In this document: positions 14,257-20,362 of the stretch, piece after piece
How the letters are laid out: every line of letters starts with the position of its first letter
Position numbering within the stretch: the first letter of the stretch is position 1
DNA from: Synergistaceae bacterium
GTDB lineage: Bacteria; Synergistota; Synergistia; Synergistales; Aminobacteriaceae
Assembly (NCBI GenBank): GCA_017475805.1
Contig: JAFVEW010000033.1
Location: 1 to 20,362, forward strand
Direction: 5' to 3'
DNA length: 20,362 nucleotides
Program-made: the position numbers and the translations under genes
Notes under the pieces: model-generated
The model's database searches: none
Told to the model about the DNA's origin: nothing
What the model saw: only the letters and a program-made list of their open reading frames with translations

Positions 14257-15759
14257 ATGAATAATCTTGATAAAAACCGGCTTGAAGAAATTATTATTCC
14301 AAATCTTGAAGCAAGGCGCGATAAAAAAAGTTTTTGGTTTGAGGGCGAGTGGCACACAGGCGCGGAATTTCTTAAAATTATCGACAACTGCGAAAAAGTC
14401 TTAAAGGCTGCAGGCTTTTCAAAAGGTCAAAGGCTTGTCGTGATGTTAAAAAATTCGCCGTTAATTCCTGCGTTATCGTTAGCTCTTTGGAAACTTGGCG
14501 GTATTTTCTGTCCTCTCAACGAAAAAGCCGGGACTGATGCTCTAAAAAACACTTTGAATTTAATCAAGCCTTTCGCAATCGTAACAGGCCGCGAACTTCC
14601 AGAACTTGAAAATTCTTGGCCTTGCGTTCAATGTGATATTCACGACACGACGATTAAGAATTTCACGGGCAAAACTCAACCGACCGAGCCTGAAGACTAC
14701 GCCGTAATTTTTTCGACTTCAGGAACAACAGGAAATCCTAAAGCAGTGCCTTTGACTCACATGAATTTAATCAGCAACATTCGAGCGACAAAAGAAGATG
14801 TTTACCCTTTGAACGAGCATGATACTTTTTTAACGGTCTTGCCGAATTTTCATTCATTCGGTTTTACATGCGCAACAATGCTGCCCTTAGCTATCGGTGC
14901 GAAAATTGCTATCGTTCCGTCGTTCTTGCCGCCTCAGCAGTCAATCAGAGCGATTGCCGAAGCTCCAACAACAATCATGTATATAGTTCCGGCTATGCTT
15001 TCATTTTTATTAATGTCAGTCGAAAAAGGAAAATTAAAGCCCGAAGTTTTATCGAGCCAGCGTTTAATTTGCACAGGCGGCGACAGGTTAGCCCCGAACG
15101 TTCATAAACAGGCATTGAAACTTTTAGGCCGCGACGTCATGGAAGGTTACGGATTAACAGAAACTTCGCCGGTGCTTTGCATGAATCACGACTGCGAGAC
15201 TCAACACACGGGAACTTCAGGGCCGATAATTCCGGGCTACGAATATAAATTAAAATCCCGCGACGGCCAAGAGCTTCCTAAATCCGAACGTGAGGGAGTT
15301 TTATGGGCGAAAGGACCTTCAATAACGCCGGGCTATCTTCATGCGCCTGAAATCACAGCGGAAAGATTCGACTCAGACGGCTTTTTTAACACCGGCGACT
15401 ATGTTAAATTCGATGATGACGGCTACGTAACTATAATGGATCGAGTTACGGATTTAATTATCGTCGGAGGCTTTAACGTTTATCCGCAGGAAGTTGAAAA
15501 AATTTTGAGCGAACATCCAGCCGTTCACGCTGCTGTAGTTGTCGGAATGCACCATGATATTAACGGCGAAATTCCGAAGGCTTATATTCAATTAGAAGAA
15601 GGCGCAGAAGTTACAGACCGTGAAATAATTAGATTCGCGAAAGAAAAACTCGCTCACTTCAAAGTCCCGCGAGCAGTCGAATTTGTTGATGAGTTTCCTG
15701 TTTCCGCGACTGGAAAGATTTTGCGGAGAGTTTTACGCGAAAAAGCTAATAAATCTTAA
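14257..15759 (+). CDS. AMP-dependent acyl-CoA synthetase (ligase), tandem copy 2
   Basis: The product has 500 residues and is clearly a paralogue of the preceding gene along its whole length. Matching blocks include AAGFSKGQRLVVMLKNSP (51-68), STSGTTGNPK (153-162), LPNFHSFGFTCATMLP, GYGLTETSP, GFFNTGDYVKFDDDGYVTIMDR, IIVGGFNVYPQEVE and SATGKILRR. The active-site motifs are intact. Differences lie mostly in the N-terminal acyl-binding half, suggesting a different substrate preference. The ATG at 14257 was chosen because it is the first in frame and has AGGG at a suitable distance, supplied by the repeat. It shares a transcript with copy 1 and ends before the terminator at 15791. Confidence 0.88.
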   Translation: MNNLDKNRLEEIIIPNLEARRDKKSFWFEGEWHTGAEFLKIIDNCEKVLKAAGFSKGQRLVVMLKNSPLIPALSLALWKLGGIFCPLNEKAGTDALKNTLNLIKPFAIVTGRELPELENSWPCVQCDIHDTTIKNFTGKTQPTEPEDYAVIFSTSGTTGNPKAVPLTHMNLISNIRATKEDVYPLNEHDTFLTVLPNFHSFGFTCATMLPLAIGAKIAIVPSFLPPQQSIRAIAEAPTTIMYIVPAMLSFLLMSVEKGKLKPEVLSSQRLICTGGDRLAPNVHKQALKLLGRDVMEGYGLTETSPVLCMNHDCETQHTGTSGPIIPGYEYKLKSRDGQELPKSEREGVLWAKGPSITPGYLHAPEITAERFDSDGFFNTGDYVKFDDDGYVTIMDRVTDLIIVGGFNVYPQEVEKILSEHPAVHAAVVVGMHHDINGEIPKAYIQLEEGAEVTDREIIRFAKEKLAHFKVPRAVEFVDEFPVSATGKILRRVLREKANKS

Positions 15760-15766
15760 AAATTTA

Positions 15767-15775
15767 TGTTATAAT
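15767..15775 (+). promoter_or_regulatory. Orphan extended -10 promoter-like sequence
   Basis: TGT followed by TATAAT (15770-15775), a perfect extended -10, without a recognisable -35. Initiation would fall near 15782, only about ten bases before the terminator hairpin, giving a transcript of roughly 45 bases unless it reads on into apbE. A nearly identical sequence lies at 19341-19355. Confidence 0.4.
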
Positions 15776-15790
15776 TCTAGATGTTTATAA

Positions 15791-15826
15791 AGCAGTTCTC
15801 GAACATGAAAGGGAACTGCTTTTTTA
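15791..15826 (+). terminator. Rho-independent terminator after the ligase pair
   Basis: AGCAGTTC pairs with GAACTGCT (eight perfect pairs, then U·G and C-G), with a ten-base loop GAACATGAAA, followed by TTTTTTATT. It lies 31 bases after the stop at 15759. It could also act as an attenuator for apbE, 187 bases further on. Confidence 0.88.
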
Positions 15827-16012
15827 TTACTACAAAATTATTAGACTTATTCGCTCATCATCTATGTTTTCAGCAAGTTTAATTCTAAAAAATTGATTCG
15901 TTTTTTTCTTAAGTCTCTCGAATATTCATGAAAACTATTGTAAACTTCTTAAGATTTCTCATTATTCTTGTTAGCATAAAAATAAAAAAATTTTGGAAAG
16001 AGTGATTTTTCA

Positions 16013-17065
16013 GTGAAGAAAAAAATTTTTATCGCTTTTATTTTAGTTTTCTGCGGCCTCCTTTCACTTGCTCTTCGTGAGCCTGAAAAAATTTCTCGCA
16101 GCAGCTTCTCTATGAATACTTTGATTAATATGGCTATTTATAGTGATGATGGAAAAATTCTTGACTCTGCTTATGATTTATTAAATAAACTTGACAAAGA
16201 ACTTTCTATGTATGATTTATCTTCCGATATTTCAACCATAAATCTCAATGCCGGAATTAGAAGCGTTAGAGCACCACGTGAAGTCATCGATGCTGTAAAA
16301 GAATCTTTAAGGCTCTATAATTTAACCGGCGGAGTTTTCAATCCTTTGATCGGTTCTGTTACGAAACTGTGGAAAATTAACCAACAGGGCGACTTTATCC
16401 CGAGTCAAGAAAGCCTCGACGCCGCAATAAAGCTCAGTGATATTAAAAATCTTGAAATTAATGAAAGTGAAAACGAAATTTTTTTGAAAACTCAAGGCTG
16501 CATGATTGATTTAGGCGGCATTGCTAAAGGCTACGCCAGCGACAGAATAGTCGAGCTGTTAAAGAACAACGGAATTAAGTCGGCACTCATAGACTTAGGT
16601 GGAAATATTTACGTCATAGGCAAAAAATTAGAAGACGATTCTAACTGGAACATTGGAGTCCGCGACCCTTCAGCACCTTATAATTCTCCTGCTTTAGTCT
16701 TGAGCGTTCACGACACTTCAGTAATAACTTCCGGCGGCTATGAAAGATTTAAGACCATAAACGGCAAAAAATACACGCATTTCTTTGACGTTAAAACCGG
16801 CGAGGCAATAACTAATGACTTACTATCGGCTACAGTAATAACTCCAGACGGAAGTTTAGCTGACGGGCTTGCAACGGCGTTCATGGCTTCTAGCTATGAA
16901 AAATCTCTTGATATATTAAAAGATATTCCTGCTGATGTCGGCGTTGTTTTTATCAAATATAACAAAGACGAATCGGCAGGTGTTTCTCAACTTGAAATCA
17001 TTGCTACTGAAAATTTAAGGGCAGCGATTTCACGTGAAAAATATAAAATTAATTACTTGAATTAA
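16013..17065 (+). CDS. apbE: FAD:protein FMN transferase (ApbE family), membrane-anchored
   Basis: The product has 350 residues. ApbE uses FAD to attach FMN covalently to Thr/Ser of extracytoplasmic flavoproteins such as RnfG/NqrC-type subunits. Evidence: N-terminal Lys-rich hydrophobic signal (residues 1-21), FSMNTLINMAIY (32-43), MIDLGGIAKGYASD (164-177), ALIDLGGNIYVIG (191-203), THFFDVKTG (255-263, metal/FAD site) and ADGLATAF (283-290). The start is GTG 16013, the only one that includes the signal segment. SD is modest (AAAGAG about nine bases upstream). Cys14 (LVFC) resembles a lipobox but has Phe at -1, so lipidation is uncertain and a membrane anchor is equally possible. No flavinylated partner gene is in the window. 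Its stop overlaps that of glnN on the other strand. Confidence 0.93.
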   Translation: MKKKIFIAFILVFCGLLSLALREPEKISRSSFSMNTLINMAIYSDDGKILDSAYDLLNKLDKELSMYDLSSDISTINLNAGIRSVRAPREVIDAVKESLRLYNLTGGVFNPLIGSVTKLWKINQQGDFIPSQESLDAAIKLSDIKNLEINESENEIFLKTQGCMIDLGGIAKGYASDRIVELLKNNGIKSALIDLGGNIYVIGKKLEDDSNWNIGVRDPSAPYNSPALVLSVHDTSVITSGGYERFKTINGKKYTHFFDVKTGEAITNDLLSATVITPDGSLADGLATAFMASSYEKSLDILKDIPADVGVVFIKYNKDESAGVSQLEIIATENLRAAISREKYKINYLN

Positions 17066-19185
17066 GCCGACAGCGATAACAAATTTCTATAAATTGGATA
17101 CGGCCAAATGTCTGCTGAAATCGTAAGCTCGGCGGCGTCGCATTTAGCTCTTATCGAGTCCATTAACGGAATAATCTCGCCGATTAATAAATCCGAACGC
17201 TCGCGTGCATTCATGCTTCCAAGTCTGCCTTTGAGTTCATAAAGGGCAGCCGCGTCTTTAATCAAAGCATTTTTAGCCCGGCCAAGTCCGTTGATGTAAT
17301 CGCGCCACGGAGTGCAGTCTCCGAAGTCAACGCCGTCGAAATTGCTCAGAGATTTTTTCTCTAAAATTAATTGTTTCGAGAGTGCGGGTAAAACTCCCTC
17401 CCATAACATGTCATAGAGAACGGCCGCTTCGACTTCAAGACCTGTAGCAAAACTTTCCATTCTGACTTCACGCAGATTTTCAAGCTCATGAGCGCGGTAT
17501 ACGCCCAAATTCGCGAGCATTTCTTTGTTCTCAGGTTTCAGCAATAAATCTATTCTGTCCGGCATCGTTTCAGCTTCGATCAAGCCGCGCTTCTTAGCTT
17601 CTTCATGCCACTCGTTTGTGTAAGCGTCGCCTTCAAATAAAATATCGCTTCCGCGTTTGAAAGCCTCTTTGGCAGCCTCCAATGCCGCGTCGATAGGTTC
17701 TTTGCCGCCTGAAATTTTTTCTTCGACTAATTTTGTGAGTTCGTCAATTCCCCAAGCCCATAAAGACGCGAACATCGTAACGGGCAGCGCGATTGACTGC
17801 GACGAACCGGGTGCTCTGAACTCAAATTTATCTCCGGTAAAAGCAACTGGCGAAGTTCTATTTCTGTCGCTGTCAAAAGGAATAATATCAGGCAGCTTTG
17901 CAAGACCTAAATCCATAATTCCGCGTTCAGGTAAAGATACGTCCGCATTATCAAGCCTTCGGATTAAATCAGTCAATGCCGCGCCAAGATACACGCTTAT
18001 GATCGAAGGAGGAGCTTCATGACCGCCGAGCCTGAATAAATTTCCTGATGTCGCTATCGAGGCTTGCAATAAGCTGTGAAATTTTGAAACTCCAAGCACG
18101 ACCGCCGACAAAAAAGTTAAAAATATAACGTTTCGTCTATGACTGTTCGACGGCTTTAATAAATTTCGTCCTTCGCTGTCAACAAGAGACATATTAGTGT
18201 GCTTGCCGCTTCCGTTCATTCCGTAAAAAGGTTTTTCGTGGAATAATAATCTTAATTCATGCTGACGCGCCAATTTTCTCATCGTTTCCATCAAAATCTG
18301 ATTTTGATCGCAGGCTCTGTTAGCATCAGAATATAAATGAGCAAATTCAAACTGGCATCTTGCGACTTCATTATGACGGGCAAGAACAGACACACCGAGA
18401 CGAGCTAAATCTCTTTCAACATCTTCCATGTAACGCAATACTCTTGGCGGAATTGCTCCGAAATAATGATGGTCAAGTTTTTGGTCTTTTGCAGGCTGTG
18501 CGCCGATTAAAGTTCTTCCGCAAAATCTTATATCCGGTCTTAATTGCGCTCGAGGGCGGTCGAGTAAAAAATATTCCTGCTCTGCACCGACTGTCATTTT
18601 TACGTTCTTAATTCCGCGTTGTCCTAAAGTTTTTAATAATTTCAAAGCACGGCTTTCAACAGCATCAAGAGCTCGCAATAACGGCGTTTTCAAATCCAAA
18701 GGCGTTCCGTCAAACGATAAAAATACCGACGGAATACAAAGCGTGCCGCCCTTAGGACTTTTTACGATAAAAGCAGGGCTGCTGATGTCACAAGCTGAAT
18801 AGCCGCGAGCCTCGAAAGTTGAGCGCGTTCCTGCCGAAGGGAAACTCGAAGCGTCAGGTTCGCCTTGAGCCAAGTGATGACCTCTGAAAACTTCAATAGG
18901 ATTTCCCGCAGGGTCGGACATTGTGAAAGCCTGATGTTTTTCCGCAGTCAATTCTGTCTGCGGCTGAAACCAGTGAGCCCAGTGCGTTGCGCCTTTTGAA
19001 ATTGCCCAGTCTTTCATAGCTCCTGCGACAATATCAGCAGCTTCGGGGCTTAATCTTTGACGGCCTTCCATTGCTGCCATGACCTGCTCATAAACGTCTG
19101 AATTTAATTTTTCTTTCATTACTCGAGCGTCAAAAAGCATTGATCCGAAAATTTCATGTACTGTTTGATATTCACGTTCTGCCAT
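17062..19185 (-). CDS. glnN: Glutamine synthetase, type III
   Basis: The product has 707 residues, typical of the long GSIII family (about 700-730) rather than GSI (about 450). It condenses glutamate and ammonia with ATP to glutamine in the cytoplasm. Signatures are KGGTLCIPSVFLSFDGTPLD (146-165, GSIII-specific), VGAEQEYFLLDR (199-210, metal ligands), RHNEVARCQFEFA (270-282), HEKPFYGMNGSGKHTNMSLV (316-335, glutamate and ATP site), FRLGGHEAPPSIISVYLG (384-401) and FEFRAPGSS further on. The C-terminal GSIII domain is complete. The ATG at 19185 has SD GAGGGG about eight bases upstream. Transcription probably starts near 19264 from a strong promoter (19271-19299), giving a leader of about 80 bases with an inverted repeat at its 5' end. 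This suggests nitrogen-responsive control, not proven. There is no terminator between it and convergent apbE. Confidence 0.96.
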   Translation of the reverse strand: MAEREYQTVHEIFGSMLFDARVMKEKLNSDVYEQVMAAMEGRQRLSPEAADIVAGAMKDWAISKGATHWAHWFQPQTELTAEKHQAFTMSDPAGNPIEVFRGHHLAQGEPDASSFPSAGTRSTFEARGYSACDISSPAFIVKSPKGGTLCIPSVFLSFDGTPLDLKTPLLRALDAVESRALKLLKTLGQRGIKNVKMTVGAEQEYFLLDRPRAQLRPDIRFCGRTLIGAQPAKDQKLDHHYFGAIPPRVLRYMEDVERDLARLGVSVLARHNEVARCQFEFAHLYSDANRACDQNQILMETMRKLARQHELRLLFHEKPFYGMNGSGKHTNMSLVDSEGRNLLKPSNSHRRNVIFLTFLSAVVLGVSKFHSLLQASIATSGNLFRLGGHEAPPSIISVYLGAALTDLIRRLDNADVSLPERGIMDLGLAKLPDIIPFDSDRNRTSPVAFTGDKFEFRAPGSSQSIALPVTMFASLWAWGIDELTKLVEEKISGGKEPIDAALEAAKEAFKRGSDILFEGDAYTNEWHEEAKKRGLIEAETMPDRIDLLLKPENKEMLANLGVYRAHELENLREVRMESFATGLEVEAAVLYDMLWEGVLPALSKQLILEKKSLSNFDGVDFGDCTPWRDYINGLGRAKNALIKDAAALYELKGRLGSMNARERSDLLIGEIIPLMDSIRAKCDAAELTISADIWPYPIYRNLLSLSA

Positions 19186-19228
19186 TAAGTAACCCCTCTT
19201 TTAATTTTATTCTAATTTATTTTCAAAA

Positions 19229-19261
19229 TTAAGCAATAAAAATTTAATAAAAATTGCTTAA
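19229..19261. repeat. 9-bp inverted repeat in the glnN leader
   Basis: TTAAGCAAT (19229-19237) and ATTGCTTAA (19253-19261) are perfect inverted copies separated by 15 A/T bases. The pair begins about three bases after the predicted glnN transcription start. It could be a dimeric-repressor operator or a weak 5' stem-loop. Confidence 0.65.
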
Positions 19262-19270
19262 TATAAAAAA

Positions 19271-19299
19271 ATTTTAGCTTAATTATATAAATCTGTCAA
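19271..19299 (-). promoter_or_regulatory. glnN promoter
   Basis: Minus strand TTGACA (19299-19294), 17-base spacer, TAAAAT (19276-19271): perfect -35, five of six at -10 and ideal spacing. It lies 85-115 bases before the glnN ATG and downstream of the DUF2922 terminator, so it fits glnN alone. Confidence 0.8.
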
Positions 19300-19321
19300 T
19301 TTTTGCAATTAATTTATAAAA

Positions 19322-19350
19322 TTAACTCTAAAACGTTAACATGATATAAT
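19322..19350 (+). promoter_or_regulatory. Plus-strand promoter-like sequence facing the DUF1659/DUF2922 operon
   Basis: TTAACT (19322-19327), 17 bases including TGA, then TATAAT (19345-19350). It is a full promoter by pattern (four of six at -35, extended perfect -10) but no plus-strand gene follows. A transcript from it would start near 19357, pass through the hairpin at 19366-19394 and run antisense to the DUF2922 gene. Confidence 0.4.
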
Positions 19351-19358
19351 TCAAGCAT

Positions 19359-19394
19359 AAAAAAATCCCTCTCGATTTGCGATATCGAAAGGGA
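19359..19394 (-). terminator. Rho-independent terminator of the DUF1659/DUF2922 operon
   Basis: On the minus strand TCCCTTTCGAT pairs with ATCGAGAGGGA (11 pairs with one U·G; seven-base loop ATCGCAA), followed by seven T. It lies 40 bases after the stop at 19434. Confidence 0.88.
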
Positions 19395-19433
19395 CTTGTT
19401 AAAAATTGATTTATATAAATTAACTAAAACTGA

Positions 19434-19652
19434 TTAGCTAAGATCAACTGCAGTTTCTTCTGTCGTGATGATCTTCGCGCTTTTGATAATGGCGGGCGCT
19501 TTCTCGAATATTTCACCGTTCGCCACTATGCCTTCCATAAGAGATTTCACATTTGCAGCACTGACATTATTTTTAGCGTGGTTGTATGTGATGTTTACCG
19601 CGTCACCGTTGCTTTTTGCGAAATTAAGCGATAATTTTGTTGAAATTGCCAT
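19434..19652 (-). CDS. DUF2922 family small protein
   Basis: The product has 72 residues. MAISTKLSLNFAKSNGDAVNITYNH at the N-terminus, followed by VSAANVKSLMEGIVANGEIF and IIKSAKIITTEETAVDL, follows the DUF2922 pattern: beta-strands, a central helix with an xxMxxIxxxxIF segment, and a C-terminal strand pair. The function of the family is unknown. It is cytoplasmic by appearance, with no signal or membrane segment. It is second in an operon with a DUF1659 gene (55-bp gap) and has a near-perfect SD (AAGGAGGTGA), which suggests high expression. The terminator follows directly. The two families are often adjacent in Firmicutes, and I infer that they work together. Confidence 0.85.
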   Translation of the reverse strand: MAISTKLSLNFAKSNGDAVNITYNHAKNNVSAANVKSLMEGIVANGEIFEKAPAIIKSAKIITTEETAVDLS

Positions 19653-19707
19653 ATTTTTTCACCTCCTTAAATTTTTAAGATTACTGCCCGTTTTCACAGG
19701 AGTTAAA

Positions 19708-19935
19708 TTAGTCGTTGCTTAAAGTGCTGACTGCAACTTTCTGAACTTCGTAAATGTCTTTCGCTAAACAAGGCGTAAGTAAATTCACGATATTCATTGC
19801 CTTCTGATCCTCGTATCTGTCGATATTCAGACCTCCGAGATTAAGACTTAAAGTTTTGACTTTATCGTCTTCTGTCGTGCCGTTGTTGAGTTTTACAACT
19901 ACTGACACTTTTGTTAAGTCGCTGGTAACTGCCAT
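19708..19935 (-). CDS. DUF1659 family small protein
   Basis: The product has 75 residues. The start MAVTSDLTKVSVVVKLNNGTT, a KVKTLSLNLGG segment, a helix rich in Ala/Ile (KAMNIVNLLTPCLAKDI) and an end YEVQKVAVSTLSND fit DUF1659. That family consists of small alpha/beta proteins of unknown function, usually next to DUF2922. SD GAGGTGAAAAATT precedes the ATG. A perfect-consensus promoter (20021-20048) gives a leader of about 78 bases. The product has one Cys, no signal peptide and no recognisable catalytic motif. Confidence 0.82.
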   Translation of the reverse strand: MAVTSDLTKVSVVVKLNNGTTEDDKVKTLSLNLGGLNIDRYEDQKAMNIVNLLTPCLAKDIYEVQKVAVSTLSND

Positions 19936-20020
19936 AATTTTTCACCTCGTTTCTTTTATGAGTTTTTGTTTTTTTCGGCTTTTATTTTATTTTTGCCTCT
20001 GTTCTCTCGAACTTGAGTAA

Positions 20021-20048
20021 ATTATATATCATTTTTAATCTGTGTCAA
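20021..20048 (-). promoter_or_regulatory. Consensus promoter for the DUF1659/DUF2922 operon
   Basis: Minus strand TTGACA (20048-20043), 16-base spacer, TATAAT (20026-20021): both hexamers are perfect. The predicted start is near 20013, about 78 bases before the DUF1659 ATG. This is the strongest-looking promoter in the window. Confidence 0.85.
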
Positions 20049-20108
20049 GCATTTTTGAAAAATAAATCTCATTAATTTTTATATTTACATAAATTTAGTG
20101 TTTATCAA

Positions 20109-20150
20109 TAAAAAATAAAAATCTCGACAGCTTTATTATGCCATCGAGAT
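20109..20150 (-). terminator. Rho-independent terminator of the right-edge gene
   Basis: On the minus strand ATCTCGATGGC pairs with GCTGTCGAGAT (11 pairs including tandem U·G/G·U; eight-base loop ATAATAAA), followed by TTTTATTTTTTATT. It lies 34 bases after the stop at 20185. Confidence 0.88.
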
Positions 20151-20184
20151 AAGTTTTTATGGAGATATTAAGAAAAATTATGAT

Positions 20185-20362
20185 TTATTCTGTAGCTTTT
20201 TTGAGAGCTTCTACTCTAGCTTTCTGAGCTGAGACCTGTGCTTCAAGATTAGCTAACTCTTCTTCTTCGGCCTTAAGTGATTGATTAAGACGCTGAGATA
20301 AATTTTCCGATACAGCTTTCATTGCTGCAAAATCTTCTTTTAATTCGGCCACGCTTGCAAAA
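20185..20362 (-). CDS. C-terminal fragment of a coiled-coil protein (5' end beyond the window)
   Basis: 58 residues and a TAA stop are visible: an all-helical, Glu/Lys/Ala-rich tail with hydrophobic heptad spacing (FASVAELKED..., ...LSQRLNQSLKAEEEELANL..., ...VEALKKATE). It resembles the coiled-coil segments that follow or precede SLH domains in some envelope proteins, or a phasin- or prefoldin-like tail, but this is too little to name it. The open frame reaches the edge without interruption, and the terminator after it supports a real gene end. Confidence 0.65.
   Translation of the reverse strand, partial: FASVAELKEDFAAMKAVSENLSQRLNQSLKAEEEELANLEAQVSAQKARVEALKKATE

Noticed and set aside
15928..16005. 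25-codon plus-strand frame (MKTIVNFLRFLIILVSI..., hydrophobic then Lys-rich) ending seven bases before the apbE start
   Set aside because: It has no SD, lies in AT-rich DNA where such frames are common, and has no recognisable relative; a leader peptide role cannot be supported.
15827..16012. Possible RNA gene, riboswitch or apbE promoter in the gap
   Set aside because: TTGTAA near 15948 has only a poor -10 (ATTATT) at 17 bases, and no tRNA-like or riboswitch-like paired structure is visible.

Overview
The window reads as ordinary chromosome from an anaerobic, AT-rich, probably diderm bacterium. The best guess is a gut or rumen member of the Synergistota (Synergistaceae), but this is inferred from gene content and no rRNA or other phylogenetic marker is present. 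Supporting points are a full-length pyruvate:ferredoxin oxidoreductase, a type III glutamine synthetase (GlnN), a SpoIVB/S55-type secreted protein, several type IV pilin-like proteins, a SprA-related HExxH protein, a DUF1659/DUF2922 pair and a periplasm-type ApbE. A clostridial or Negativicutes-like origin is not excluded.

Layout: (1) 1-3659, minus strand: an S55-type exported protein cut by the window edge, prfB (release factor 2) with a classical programmed +1 frameshift, and an AEC-family permease. (2) 3709-8888, minus strand: a run of collinear genes from a recognisable promoter at 8861-8888 to a terminator at 3709-3751. It holds three tandem pilin-like genes, a RelB/RelE-type toxin-antitoxin pair, holA (DNA polymerase III delta), a fourth pilin-like gene and a SprA-related putative metalloprotease. 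(3) 8904-15826: a 1203-residue pyruvate:ferredoxin oxidoreductase with its own terminator, divergent from two tandem, paralogous acyl-CoA ligase-like genes that end at a strong terminator. (4) 15767-19299: apbE and glnN, convergent with overlapping stop codons. glnN has a good promoter and a 9-bp inverted repeat in its leader. (5) 19359-20362: a DUF1659/DUF2922 two-gene operon with a consensus promoter and terminator, then the coiled-coil C-terminus of a gene cut by the right edge.

The most unusual feature is a dispersed 7-bp repeat, roughly TTAGGAG/TTAGGGG on the G-rich strand. It occurs at four places. At two gene junctions it supplies the stop codon of the upstream gene and SD-like purines for the downstream gene. 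At a third site it is translated in frame inside the S55-type protein (residues SEELGVRNEELK). Other points worth a second look are an internal duplication in the SprA-related protein, holA beginning two bases after a toxin stop codon, two near-identical extended -10 sequences that each run into a hairpin, and the glnN leader inverted repeat. I see no CRISPR array, tRNA, rRNA, insertion sequence or phage module, and no convincing new defence or biosynthetic system.
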